Shown piece by piece: positions 24,013 through 35,815 of a stretch of DNA of 64,000 bases. Where the stretch lies: positions 13,145,501-13,209,500 of the forward strand of contig CM043967.1 of the NCBI GenBank assembly GCA_014529385.2, given 5' to 3'. The notes beneath the pieces are model-generated. The model saw nothing but the letters and a program-made list of their open reading frames with translations. It was not told the DNA's origin and did no database searches. Origin of the DNA: Adiantum capillus-veneris (taxonomy: Eukaryota; Streptophyta; Polypodiopsida; Polypodiales; Pteridaceae). The translations under genes and the position numbers were made by a program. How positions within the stretch are numbered: position 1 is the stretch's first letter; every line of letters begins with the position of its first letter.

Positions 24013-27000
24013 TCAGTCCACAAAGGGGAGTAAGCCCAAAGCTTTGCGGAAAGCTTCAAGCTTCTCATGAGACAATGCCTTTGTGAAAAGATCTGCAAGG
24101 TTGTCCTGTGTTGGCACATAAGCCAAGCTGATCTCTCCTGCTGAGAGCCTCTCCCTGACATAGTGGTAATGCACCTCAATGTGCTTTGTGTGAGCATGAA
24201 AAACTGGGTTCCTCACAACTGCCAATGCGCTCTGGCTGTCAGTGTAGATAGTGTTGGCAGTGTCTTGTCCAACACCCAAATCAGCCATAAGGCGTCTGAT
24301 CCGTACACACTCAACCGTAGCTGTGAAGACTGCTCTGTACTCAGCCTCACAACTCGAAGTGGCCACAGTAGGTTGCTTCTTAGTCAACCATGAAATACAT
24401 GAACTGCCAAGCATGAAACAAAAACCACTTGTGCACACTTGCGTGTCATAACAACCAACCCAATCTGAGTCCAAAAAAGCATGTAAATTTGGCGGCAATG
24501 ATCCCCCCTAGGGATAAAATAAGCCAAGATGTAAAGTTCCACTCAAGTAGTGGAAAATCCCCTTGAGATCCTGCCAATGCTTAGACCCTAGGCTATGCAT
24601 AAATCTACTGACCTGTGAGACTGCAAACTGAATATCCGGCCTCGTTTTGCATACATAAATGAGGCATCCAACATCAGTTTGGTAAAGAGTGACATCTGCA
24701 GGATCACCAGCATCGTGAAGACTCAATTTCAAACTTGTTTCCATGGGAGTGACAATAGGTTTGCAGTCCTCAAGTCCAAACTTACATAGCAATGTCTCTA
24801 TGTAACTTTTGTGACACAAGGAAATACCACCATCACACTGTTTAAATTGTATGCCCAAGTAATGATGCAATAGTCCCAAATCTTTCATCTTGAAAGTAGC
24901 ATTCAAATCAGCCTTAAATTCAGCAATATGTCTCTCATTTGCTCCAGTGATCAGCAAATCATGTACATAAAGAACCACAATGAGAAGTACATCACCCTCA
25001 CGCTTTACATACAATGTGCTTTCTGTTGGATTGTTACGAAAGCCTTGTTTGACCAAATGAGTGTCAACTTTCTCATACCAAGCACGAGGAGATTGCTTCG
25101 ACCCATACAAAGCCTTCTTACATCTGCACACTTTGTCCTCTTGTCCTTTCTTGACAAAACCGTGAGGCTGCGTTACATAAACTTCCTCAAATATGTCACC
25201 ATAAAAGAAAGTAGTAACAATGTCTGATTGATGTACATCCCAACTAAAATTAGCTACCAATGCACATAGAAAACGAACAATAGTCATACGAAAAGTGGGA
25301 GCAAAAGTTTCTTCATAATCAATGCCTTTTTGCTGTGCATAGCGTTTTGCAACAAGTCGAGCCTTATGGCGATCAACTTCACCATCCGGCTTGCATTTCA
25401 AATTGTAAACCCACTTTGTATCAATGGCCTTTTTGCCAGGAGGCAAATCACATAAAATCCATGTGTCATTTTCTATAAGTGCATTATATTCTGATTGCAT
25501 GGCAGCCATCCAACATTCTGAATTCTGTGCTTCATCAAAAGACAAAGATTCCTCAACATCAAGTAAGCTAGACACATTCAAAGCATAACAATCTGATGCA
25601 TAAGAGGCATGGCGAGAACCTGAACGAGTACGACTAGACAAAGGTGCATCCAATTTACTTTCACACAAAGTGTGCACCAACCATTTTGGCATACCTCTAG
25701 CCTGCTCATTTTCAGCTCTTTCCTCATCAAGTACATCATGTACATCTGCATCAGTAATAGGCTGATCTGTAACATTTTCAGAAACCCTCATAGGCTATAC
25801 ATTTGCCTCATTGGAATTTACGTTCGTACTTCCATCATTGAAAAGAGGCAACAAAGTGTCATAAATGTCCTGTGAGCTTACATTACTATCTCTTGTACAT
25901 GACAACAAAGGTTGAACAGAATGTTCCAAAAACACAACATCACATGAGACCAAAATACTCTTTGTTTGTGGATGGTACAACCAATAACCTTTGCTTTCAG
26001 CACTATAACCAACAAAAATACATTTGACAGCCTTATCATCCATTTTTCTGTGTTGCACTTGTGGCACTAAACCATAAGCCAAACAACCAAAAACACGCAT
26101 GTGCTCAATACATGGCTTTCTATCATGCCATGCTTCATATGGAGTCATAGACTGCAACGCTTTCGTAGGACACCTGTTGAGTACATAAGTGGCACACATG
26201 ACAGCCTCAAGCCAAAACGAATGTGGTAAAGCTTGAGTCTTGACCATACATCTTGCCATTTTCGTAAGCGACCTATTTTTCCTCCCAGCAACACCATTTT
26301 TCTGAGGTGTACTATACATTGGTGTTTTATCGCACGATTAGCCAAAAATGCATTGAGTTCATGAGACATATGCTCCCCTCCTTGATCGGAACAAAGAGTG
26401 TCCATAGTACATTTCGAGACATTTTCAGCCATAGCAAGAAATTGCTTGAAGCACATGAACACTTTGGACTTAGCTTTCAACGGATATACCCATGCATGCC
26501 TGGAGTAGTCATCAATGAAAGTCACGAAGTACAAGTAATTTCCCAAGGACGGAGTTTGCATAGGCCCACAAACATCACTATGCACAAGTTGTAATCTGCA
26601 TGTAGCATGAACTGACCCAACCTTTGGAAACGCTGCATTTTACCCAAAATACAGCCTTCACAAACATGTTTGACAGGTGCTTCAAGAGGCAGCAAAGAAG
26701 CAACCACATAAGATTTCTCCAAACGCAACAAACTGGCAAAATTGAGACGCCCAAAACGTGCATGCCACAGTTTTTCATCTAAAATAGCCCTTGAATCTGC
26801 AACTGCATTTGCAAAAATTTGGTCCACACTTGTCATACAAAGTGAGCTTATATAGCCCACAACACCAAAGGCCAGATGCAACAATTTCATCACAAAACTG
26901 AGATCATGAACTGTACAGCTGTCATCCACAAATTTGACTACAAGTCCAACTCTAGCAAGTGCAGATACAGACAAAAGATTCTTCTTGATCCCAGGTACAT

Positions 27001-27289
27001 AAAGTGCATCAACAAGTGTGAAAGAACTGCCACTTGCAACAATAAGCATAATCTTTCCAACTCCCTGAACTGGATAAGAGGCATTGCTAGCACAAGTGAT
27101 TGAATTCCCATGAGGGACAGACTTGAGAGAACTGAACAATTCATGATGTGAGGTATTGAGCTTTGTAGCACCACTATCGAAACACCACACATGTGAATCT
27201 GTAGCCAATTGACATGCATGCATCATGGACAACAGGATTGTAAGTGCACTCTGCACTAAAAGCCCATTCTGCATCAACATCATCATCAC
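24013..27289 (-). pseudogene. A1 pol: protease, integrase, RT, RNase H
   Basis: Protease keeps the DSGAT active site (27289-26522 frame). The pre-integrase has the LWHARFG zinc-binding start and CEGCILGK. Integrase has HSDVCGPM and CSDQGGEH, but then shifts frame near 26310, and the catalytic glutamate of the NGVAxRKN motif is glycine. RT is one long open frame, 25791-24508, but its YVDD reads YVHD at 24958-24969. RNase H (24498-24013) retains SDW, SCEAEY, YTDSQSAL and NLADLFTK. So the element is dead by at least two catalytic substitutions plus frameshifts. Confidence 0.88.
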
Positions 27290-28209
27290 AATCTCCTTTC
27301 ACTGAAGACTCAACAATGGATGCATTTGTAGTGGAACCACCCTCTTTCTTCTTAGCCTCTTTGGCCTTCAATTTAGGACACTGCTTGATCAAGTGATCAT
27401 TAGCTTTATAACCATGGAAACGCATCTTCTTTTTGCCCCTATCACCAAAATTTCCAGACGAATTGTTGCCAACAGAAGCATTAGGAACAGGCGATTCTCC
27501 ACTCGTAGAAGAACCATAAGAAGTGGCTGCATTGCTGTTACACACCCTTTCTTTGAGAAGCAATAAAAGCATGTTCCACCACACGTTGTCTAGTCCTTTT
27601 TTTTTCTGGAAAGTGACTCTTGCAACAACAATGTGCCAATGTATCAAACTTGACAACTTCAGTTGGGCCATAAGTCTCTAAGTACTAGCAAAAGTCTGGT
27701 AAGAATCTCGTAAGGCATCAAGAACAGTGTGCACAAGGGAACTGTCTGAAATGACTTCATCTGCAAAAATAAGTTTCTCATTGATATCCTTTGACATCAG
27801 CAAGGAAAGTTTCCATATCATCTTCCTCATGCATAATCTTCGACTCCAGCTCTTTACGCAGCAATGCAAATATCCCAAGCCTATTTTGCATATTTCACTG
27901 ATGAATGTGAGGAGTAATGGTGCGCTTTACAGACAAAACAATCAATGCATGAGCTTGCATATCCTTTACATCCCAACGAGCTTGTTCTGCCGTAGGCAAA
28001 ACAACTCTAACAGCAGCAAGACTTGTCACATCCTCAACATCGCCTACATCCTTAGAACCAGGACGTACATCAATGCCCTGCACAATATTCCAGACGCCCT
28101 TTGACACAAGAACATGTTGGATCATGTAAGCCCACATAGGGTAATTGTCCCCATCCAATCTATCCTCAGCAGCAAACATCTTGAACACATCTGTGTTGTT
28201 GTCAGCCAT
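27290..28209 (-). pseudogene. A1 gag
   Basis: Starts at an ATG at 28209 (MADNNTDVFKMF), followed by the YPMWAYMIQHVL block of the UBN2-type gag. It is frameshifted near 27890 and 27675 and lacks a short stretch that A2 retains around 41900-41990. In the zinc knuckle (about 27420) the histidine is present but the first two cysteines are replaced by phenylalanine and tyrosine. Confidence 0.82.
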
Positions 28210-28572
28210 GGAAAATGCCTGCACCTGATGTGAAAACTACCCGAAATGAGGAGAAACTGAGTGAGACCAGCACGTGCGATATAGCACAACCCGCAGTAGA
28301 GTGTATGGGACATGTTATGCACTATTTGGTACTAACAAATTTTTTGCACAAAATGACAAAATTGCATGTGCAGACCTGGCTGTAGTGGAAACGGAGGCCG
28401 AAATGAGTCTGAATAAAAAATCTGAGCAGACTAAGCTCTACGAGCTAACCCAAAAATTTTGTCGACATGCGAACGCTCGCCAAAGCTCATTGAAATCGGA
28501 GAAAGTGAGCAGGCATGTGCTAGAGCAGTTGGCGACTAAGCCCGGGAGGACGCAACTTGCTCCGATACCAAT

Positions 28573-28798
28573 TGCTGGAATTAGGGTTGCAGAAAAACAC
28601 ACACAGCTTGGAGAAGACGAAGGAAGCTCAAGGCACACAATAGAGAGTGTGTTACTTAGTGTGTAATGGAAAGATAGATAGCCCTAGAGTGATGGGCGTA
28701 TATATAATGCACGGGGGAAAAAACCTCCTAAGGGTGAAAAAAATGCCCCGGCGGTCCTAGTGTGTTCACACACATCACTACCACATGTATATGGTAAC
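28573..28798 (-). repeat. 5' LTR of A1
   Basis: Partner of 23711-23937. The plus strand opens TGCTGGAATTAGGG, one base different in the terminal TGTTGG. Confidence 0.93.
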
Positions 28799-28803
28799 AT
28801 AGT

Positions 28804-29846
28804 TTTCCAATTGTTTCTCTTAATTCTCCCTCTGTTTTAGCAACCTTAGGAGGCACAAATTTTTTCCTCATAGAGGGAATCTTTGCTCTAGCATTGGTTA
28901 TCTCCTTATTTCTCAAAGGGGGTTAAAAATATCATTGGAAAAAAAAGCCTAGCAATTTCAACATTCTCTTTGTGAGATTTGACTGGAATACCATCCTTAT
29001 TAAGTAACATAGGAATAAAATTTTGCACATTTTTCTAAAAAGAGAAAAAATATGTCTTTCGAGCCTAGAGCTGTTTGGTCCAAGCAAGGGCACCGTGGGC
29101 TTCAAGGAGATCCTCCTTTCTCACGTCATCTTTTAAGGAAATTAGCTCAAGGGAGGGGAAGTCAGCCAGGGTAGCCTCAAGCAAATAAATTTGCTTGCTA
29201 ATCATCATTCTTCTATGTGATCAAATCTCTTTAGCCTTTTTTTAATAAATCGAGTCAAGGCAAACTGAGTTTGCTTAACGACAGAATCCCAAGCAGCAAA
29301 AGCATTAACATGCTTAGAAAATGAAGACTCAAAAATGCTTTTTACTTTGTCTTGACCAGAAGGGAGCTTAAACAAAGAACTATCCAAGTGATGCCAACCA
29401 GCTCTAAATTAATGTTCCCATTTATGCAACTCAAATAAAACAGGCTTATGCAACTCAAATAAAGCAGGCTTATGATCAGAAAGCAATAGAGAGAAATTAG
29501 ACTTGCAAGTCACCATCCAATGCTCCTGTACCAGATCCACTGTCATGTAAATTCTGTCCAACCTACTGATCTATAGCAATATCCCGTTTGGTTGTTGGAC
29601 CAAGTAAAGCTAGTTGACCATGAGACATCCATTAATGTATGCTTGTCATACAATTCCTCCCAAGAGGATTTCTCATTACCTTGTATAACTTGTCCCAAAG
29701 ATTTCGATTTGTCTTTTAAAGAGGTGACTATGTTAAAGGCCCCTATTAACATAAGAGTGTTAGAGAGAAAATTTATGACCAGGTGATTCCTCTTTTAGAG
29801 AGAAGGAGTTAGGAGCATAAACACAAACCAAAGTGTAGTTGAAAAG
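28804..29846 (-). pseudogene. LINE 1 endonuclease C-terminal half and linker to RT
   Basis: Directly after the C-element target site the minus strand reads ALFNYTLVCVYAPNSFSL (about 29840-29785), a standard L1 endonuclease strand. LIGAFNIVTSLKDKSK follows at 29752-29705, where the usual GDFN aspartate is alanine. The linker runs to KFVPPKVAKTEGELRETI (28870-28815) and continues beyond A1 at 23705 as KHGKSLGLDGVPKELL. Confidence 0.8.
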
Positions 29847-29851
29847 TGCTC

Positions 29852-30072
29852 TGTGAGTGCGCGTGTGCGCGGATCCGTGCGTGCGTGTGTAGTGGAGTGC
29901 ATGCGGGGAAGGGGAAGAGCACAAGCCGATGTGGGTGGAGTAGCCTCAGGAAGAAGTGAGAGTGAGGTGCTCCTTATTCTTTCTATATGAAGACTAAGGG
30001 TATGTACACATGCGGGCGGGCGGACACTAGACGTCCGGCCCGGGCAAAAGGCGGAGCGCGTTTACCCCAACA
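29852..30072 (-). repeat. 3' LTR of element C
   Basis: 221 bp, opening TGTGAGTGCG on the plus strand and closing TACCCCAACA. It contains the phrase TCTTTCTATATGAAG, a likely promoter-proximal part shared with the partner LTR. Confidence 0.8.
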
Positions 30073-30735
30073 ATATCCCACTTAAAGGCGATGCACCGAT
30101 AAGTGAGGCCTACTAGCTAAACTACTAGTATGTACAAGAAACTAGGTGAGAGACTCTCTCAACCTATGCCCATTGGCTCACTCTATCGATCTACACGCAG
30201 GCTCTGGTGGTAAGCTAGTGTGCGTACCCATGCTAGAGCCTGCATGTAAATCTCGCAGACTACTCTGTATGGTCTACAAAGCTCCACGAAGCATCATGCT
30301 AGTGTCAATCACCGTAAGATTGACTATCCCTACAGCAAATGCTCCCACTCTAGCTGCTAGATCGGGCCTCGACACTAACAAGTCGAACATGAGACGCCCA
30401 AACAGTGACAAACCTGGTTGTACTTGCCTCCTCTATGCTAGCTACAATCACTGCATCATCAAGACTACCCATCGCGTATGGATGTGTCAACACCAACACT
30501 GGAAAACCTACGTCCCTATCATCCATAAGCAAAATTGTGCATCTTGGTACCAACTCATCAGCCTCTAACATGAACATGTCAAAAAACTCCATATCTATAA
30601 GCTATGTCTCTATCTCTAGGGAGCATATCTGCTTTACATTTGCCTACAAAAAGTCTAACAACACCTCTTGTGTCTCACTAGAGCACTGTCGTTCTATCTC
30701 TGTCTCTATAGAGTCCATTGGCACGTCCTGCATAG

Positions 30736-31571
30736 CTAATGCTCTGTCTCGTGAGCGTGGTGGAGCTCACCCGCAAAAGAGACACGTCTCATCTCTTGCT
30801 CAAAGCATGCCAGCAACCAAATCGAGACTACTCCATCTCGAACCTCAGACACATACATAGGATATACCAGGCCAATGCGGGCTCCTATGGCAATCACTAA
30901 TGAACCGCAATGTATCTGGAAAGACTGCTCTCTAAATAGTATCTGACAACCGAAGTCTGCTAATTGTCTCACTGAGATCAAGCTCTATCTCAACTGAGGA
31001 ACATAGTGCACATGCCGTAGTGTGTATGATGCACCACTAGGCAAAGACAACAAACGTCTCCTGCACCCTCTATGTCAAACGCCGAACCATCGGCCAAGTG
31101 CACAAAGCCAAATCTCCCACTAGAAAATGTGCTAAACCACTCATGACATGGTGTACGTGGAAAACAACATCGCTATCTAGTAACCAATGTGGAGAAAGTG
31201 TGCTATCCATAGACAAATCTGCAAGAGGTACACTCGAGGCAAGCATGACATCACCATCACTGGCATAAACTACCACTTGAACTGCCTCTCTAACCTGTGT
31301 TGGCACTATGCATACATCTCCACTGTTGCCTCATACGTCTCAAACAACGGCGTCTAATGTGCCCTGTGTGACCGCAATGCCAACAACGCAAGTATCGGCA
31401 AGAGCGAGACCGCCGTCTCTCAAAAGTCACCATGGTGGACTCTACACTATCACACATATCTGCAATCATAAGTGAATGGCTAAGAACCAAAGTATGACAA
31501 GAAATATGGGAGAAATTTGGCAGAATCTCCCCTGTAAACTGAGCAAACCTCAAGTGAAATCTCAACCACAA
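30736..31571 (-). pseudogene. Element C gag zinc knuckle and protease fragment
   Basis: A perfect CCHC knuckle, CWHCGHTGHIRRRC, lies at 31344-31385. Downstream the frame shifts to WLLDSDVVFHVHH (about 31200-31165), the copia protease site with DSG changed to DSD. ISVRQLADFGCQ (30981-30940) then resembles the post-protease NLISVxQL segment. Nothing further of pol is present before the 3' LTR. Confidence 0.7.
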
Positions 31572-33001
31572 ACCATGCCAAAAATTAGCAACAAAGTGGG
31601 AGGTAATTCAATCACTACACAATGCTCAAAAGCATGATCAATCACATCAAAACTAACGCTCAAATATGCATTAAAAAACTCCACAATCTGCAAGCATAAA
31701 CTAGGACAAACTGCTCAACTGAGCGTAAAGCGCATAACCATATACGCAAGTAGAGAGCAAACTAGCTCAAAACGCATCCCACAAGAGAAACTACTTGCAA
31801 AAATCTACAAAAACCTGTGAAACCTGTGACTGCCTGTACTGTAGCCACACAAGCATACGCAAATCCTCACTCCTGTACTGCCTGTACTGTAGCCACACAA
31901 GCATATGCAAATCCTCACTCCTGCGAGAGTGGGTACGAGAACATCAAACCGTGTCCAAACTGACAAAACCTGTCAAAAGTGAGAGTGAACACTCGATCAC
32001 TTTCAAAATGGGACTAGCTCAACCACTAAACCATCAGAGAGCAAACAGCAAATATGCATAAACCATGGTTAGAAATCCTAGGAAAAATTCAGCAAAGTTT
32101 TCCCTAGAAACTAAGTAAAAACTCAAAAATCTCACCAAATACACATGGAAATAGACACTCAGTGTCTCGGTAGAAAACTCCACAAATGAAATGCATAGAG
32201 TGCCAAAACCTTGGCAAAGTAGCTCACTCCTGATTAAGTGGCTCAATGGACGTATACCTATTCAAAAACACATGTAAACCTGCGAACCTGCTACATGTGA
32301 GCTATGGCTAGCTCAAATTGTATTCGCATAATGCATACATAGCATGAAACTGCACAAAACCGTGCAAAAACTGCTCTCTAGTGCTCCATACAAGCTGTAT
32401 TGCAACCTGTGAGCAAAGCTGCTGAAAAATTGGCAACTCCTACCTCATCGGTCGGTAAAACTCATCGATAAAAAAAAACATGTCCAAGAGCCGTGTGCGC
32501 TCAAGGAAAAACCTGCTCCAAAATGGGTCGTCGGAGCTGAAAATGTTGGTATGTGCCGTCGAAGTTGAAACTGGAGAAAACCGTCGAAGTCGAAAATTTG
32601 GGGATGGTTGTCAGAGTCGTCTTCCATCGCAGGCAAAAGCGCCAAAACTATGTTTCTTGTGCTCAAAGTTGAGAAAATGCTTGATGTCGATTTCCACCGC
32701 GTTGCATGGAAGTGTGCTAGTCGAATAGCTTCAAATCGGTGTCGAAATTGATGCGTCAAGCGGTCGATGCTCAAAGCTGGTGTTGAGCTGTCTATGCCGA
32801 GGTCAGAGAGGAAAGTCACTGAGATGCCGAGAAAACGCCAAAATCGGTGTCGAAACTGATGCCGAGTCGTAGAAAAAACTGTAGCCGGGGAGAAGCCGAC
32901 ATTGGGCCGATGCCGGGTGATGTCCGGGCTTACTCAACCATAAATCGATGTCAAGTCGTAGAAAGTGTGCTCGCCGATGCCGGATTTGAGCTGAGAGGCT
33001 A

Positions 33002-33004
<3 letters not shown>

Positions 33005-33038
<34 letters not shown>

Positions 33039-33135
33039 GCTCGCTCTCTCTCAAGCTCTTTCTCTCACTCTTTCGCTCTCTCAACTCAGATGCTCGCTTT
33101 CTTTCACCCGCACTCACTCATTTCCTTGATGAGAG

Positions 33136-33207
<72 letters not shown>
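33005..33207. repeat. Two (CT)n microsatellites
   Basis: CT runs at 33005-33032 and 33139-33207, separated by CT-rich imperfect sequence. Confidence 0.92.
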
Positions 33208-33210
<3 letters not shown>

Positions 33211-34485
33211 CTCGGGCATGTGTGTGAGCTAGGGTGTGAGAACCGAAGGGTCGAGGTGTCGAGGTGAGGGGGTGGTTACGGGGTCGAGGAGTCGGGGGAG
33301 GGGTGGTCGAGGGCTTTAGTGGGAATAGCCTTTTGCACACATTAGTGTGTGAGTCAAGAGTTTTTTTTTAATAAAAAAGTTTTCACTCTCTGACGAGTTC
33401 TGCCACACTGTTGAACTGTCGAAATGGCCTCCTCTGTCGGACTTGACGAGCTGCAGAGGACAATGCGTGTGTGTGTGTGACAAGTTTGCTGACTACACGC
33501 TGTCTATGCTTGCCTCCTTTGCTTCCAAGGCTTGCAACTTCAAAATGTCCCAATTCACAGCGTTGCCTGATTGCTACAGCCCGAGTGTAGACAACTTGTG
33601 TGTGTGTACACCTTGTTGGGGTGGAAGAGCCCAATGTGCCGCGCCTAAGTGTTGGGTGGTCGGAGATTACCGGGAACTAACGCTGACCATTCATTCTACA
33701 TAAAAGAATAAGGACTCATAACCCTAACCCTATTGTGTTTGGAGTCCACCCAAACCTGTGTCTCCTCTCTTCTCCATTGCTGCACACACACACGCTCTTG
33801 CACACGCTCTTCACACCTTGCTTGGCCGAGGGATACCCGTTACCCCTTTTGCTGGATTACCTGCTCACGACCATGCTCACGACTTGCTGCCCAAGAGTTT
33901 CCTCTGTCTGACTGCCTTAATTGGCTCTATCACGGCTTTTGTCGACACTGGCTCTCAATCCCCAATTCCAAGCTCGCTGCTTACACACAGTGTGTGTGTG
34001 CTATGGTGACGAACCGCGTACGATCGCTTCTCGACAACACACGAGAGCGACGAAGCTTGGCCATGGCTGCTTGAGCTCGGCGGTAGTGGATCCGGCTTGA
34101 CGGCGTTGGATCGAAGCTTCTCAGTGAGCACCCGAAGGAGATCGGGCAAGATCTCGGATCTCGGTATACCCGCATTTGCATTCCCTCTTGGAGAAGAGGG
34201 CATCTTGAGAGGCTTGAAGGAATCTAGCAGAAATGGAGATCTTTGTACAAGAGATCTGGGAGCTTGAGATCAAAGGCACAGAATTGAAGCAAGGAACAAA
34301 GGTTTTGAGCTCGCATGCAGAGTCCGAGAGATTGCGTGTGTCGCGGTGCAGTTGACTTGGAGGCTTGTGAACAAGGCCAAGTGCAAGATGTGTTGTATCG
34401 AGCAAGGCATCGAAGCTCAACAGAAGCAAAAGCTTGGCAATGAATCGGGCAGCAAGGAAAGCGGGCATCACACATTTGGTTTTGT

Positions 34486-34960
34486 GTGGTTGTGTGTGTG
34501 CGTGCGCGCGTGCGCGCACGCACGCATACATGCACGCACGCACGCACGTGCGCACACACACACACACACACACATAATGCAAAATCGAGGCAAACTGGTC
34601 AGCCGACGCTGACAGTGAGCATTGGCAGTGGGAGTTGAGCACTTGTGTGAAGAAGTAACGAGCAAGGCAATTGGGAGTCGACCAAGCTTGTCAGTCGGGC
34701 ATGAACCTAAGCAATTGGATAATTTTCAAACCAGCAAATCAAGCAGCTCTTATTAACCTTGGCAGCGCTAGCAAATTGGAATGAGTCCGGTAGAGCAGCA
34801 AAGCATGGGAGATTGTGTGTGTGGTGCCCACACACAGACACACACACACACACACACACTAGCTTGCAATTAAGCATCACTGAAAGCCATTGGACATGAG
34901 CTTGATAGAGTATGCTCTTAGAGCTTGAAATCGAACACTGAGGTTTTGGCTTGAGGATGT

Positions 34961-35020
<60 letters not shown>
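34486..35020. repeat. GT/CA and GC-alternating microsatellites
   Basis: Alternating purine-pyrimidine tracts: GTGTGCGTGCGCGCGTGCGC at about 34495, CACGCACGCACG and a CA run to 34572, a CA run at 34832-34858, and a long (AC)n at 34963-35020. Such tracts can take up left-handed DNA in principle. Confidence 0.9.
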
Positions 35021-35023
<3 letters not shown>

Positions 35024-35239
35024 GATTTTGATAGCAACAGAGAGAACAGAAAGTCAACTTTGATTTTGTTACTACTCTCCTTTGGGTGTGTGCTCATTTG
35101 CACACTCTTCTACTGCTCGATGCAATTCAACTCTTTATTTGCTGCTTACACACAACATAATTCCACCAATGGAATTCACCTAGAGAAAAGTCTAGCCAAT
35201 CATATCATACAAACAACATTTCTAGCCAATCAAATGCAA

Positions 35240-35457
35240 GATTGGGCATGACGGATGGGAATCTCCCTCATCCCCATTGTTCCGGGACACGAAACAGGCT
35301 CGGCCTCCGTCTTGCCTATTCCGGCCCAGAACAGTAGGGGTGAGGGAGATTCCCCACCTCTTTCTATATGAAGAATAAGGGTATGTACACATGTGGGCGA
35401 GCAACCGGACACTGGACATTCAGCCCGGGCAAAAGGCGAAGCACCTTTACCCCAACA
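35240..35457 (-). repeat. 5' LTR of element C (inner edge approximate)
   Basis: The right-hand half, from about 35360 (TCTTTCTATATGAAGAATAAGGG) to the CCCCAACA end, matches the left LTR with scattered changes. The inner half is very different, so either the LTRs diverged a lot or one end was replaced. I could not find a primer-binding site inside it. Confidence 0.55.
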
Positions 35458-35462
35458 TGCTC

Positions 35463-35700
35463 TAAGAGAAACTGCAACCCAATGCCCTTTAGAACCATAA
35501 TGCACATTGGAAATGAATTTTTCATGGTTGAAAGCAATACCCAATACAACTCCACCCTTTCCTGCAGATGATTAGAACTGAACCACTTATGAGACCTACT
35601 TATTCTTTGGAGATTGAAGTATAAAGCTTGACATTTGACTTTAACCTCTTGCAGACAAATAAAGTCAGGATGTATCTGCAAGTCAACCATTTTTTAATCC
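35463..35700 (-). pseudogene. LINE 1 endonuclease N-terminal half
   Basis: The minus strand reads PDFICLQEVKVK near 35670-35635, carrying the catalytic glutamate (QEVK) of the L1 apurinic-type endonuclease, then HKWFSSNHLQ and a frame-shifted continuation (KGIGLQFLLEHVG) up to the C insertion. It continues at 29846. Confidence 0.8.
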
Positions 35701-35815
35701 TTATAGCATTAGTTGGGTTTTTAAGACCCTATACAATTCAAAGAAAAGCCTGAGATGGAATGATTCATTTTTTAATATTTTCTAAAGGTTTTATTGAAGA
35801 TATTGAGGCTCTATT

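Larger units (their letters stand above)
23711..28798 (-). mobile_element. Copia element A1, full length, inserted in LINE 1
   Basis: A 5088-bp LTR retrotransposon with minus-strand coding. LTRs are 23711-23937 (3') and 28573-28798 (5'). The 5-bp target duplication TAGTT occurs at 23706-23710 and 28799-28803. The primer-binding site GCTCCGATACCA (plus strand, 28559-28570) is the complement of an initiator-tRNA-Met site with one change. A purine tract, seen on the plus strand as AATCCCCCCTGG, adjoins the 3' LTR at 23938. The two LTRs differ at about eight positions by eye. Protein order gag, PR, INT, RT, RH is that of Ty1/copia. Several frameshifts make it defective. Confidence 0.93.
31600..35239. 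other. Low-complexity interior of element C
   Basis: No coding domain recognised. It includes (CT)n runs at 33005-33032 and 33139-33207, a mixed GTGTGCGCGC/CACG block at 34486-34572, and (CA)n runs at 34832-34858 and 34963-35020. A minus-strand stretch at about 34180-34020 is open and might be an old gag start, but I cannot support it. Confidence 0.6.
29852..35457 (-). mobile_element. LTR element C, internally deleted copia-like, inserted in LINE 1 endonuclease
   Basis: A 5606-bp insertion flanked by target duplication TGCTC (29847-29851 and 35458-35462). The left LTR 29852-30072 ends CCCGGGCAAAAGGCG...CCCCAACA, and the right LTR ends identically at 35457. Orientation is minus, shown by a gag-type zinc knuckle and protease on that strand and by a purine tract (plus strand ATATCCCACTTAAAGG) next to the left LTR. 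It has no recognisable integrase, RT or RNase H. About 3.6 kb (31600-35240) is mostly low-complexity DNA rich in CT and CA runs. Confidence 0.82.

Noticed and set aside
32847-33227. Plus-strand open frame of 126 residues
   Set aside because: Largely serine-leucine from (CT)n repeats inside element C.
33700-33745. CCCTAACCCTA phrase resembling telomere repeat
   Set aside because: Only about two units, and not the plant TTTAGGG form; consistent with chance in CT-rich DNA.
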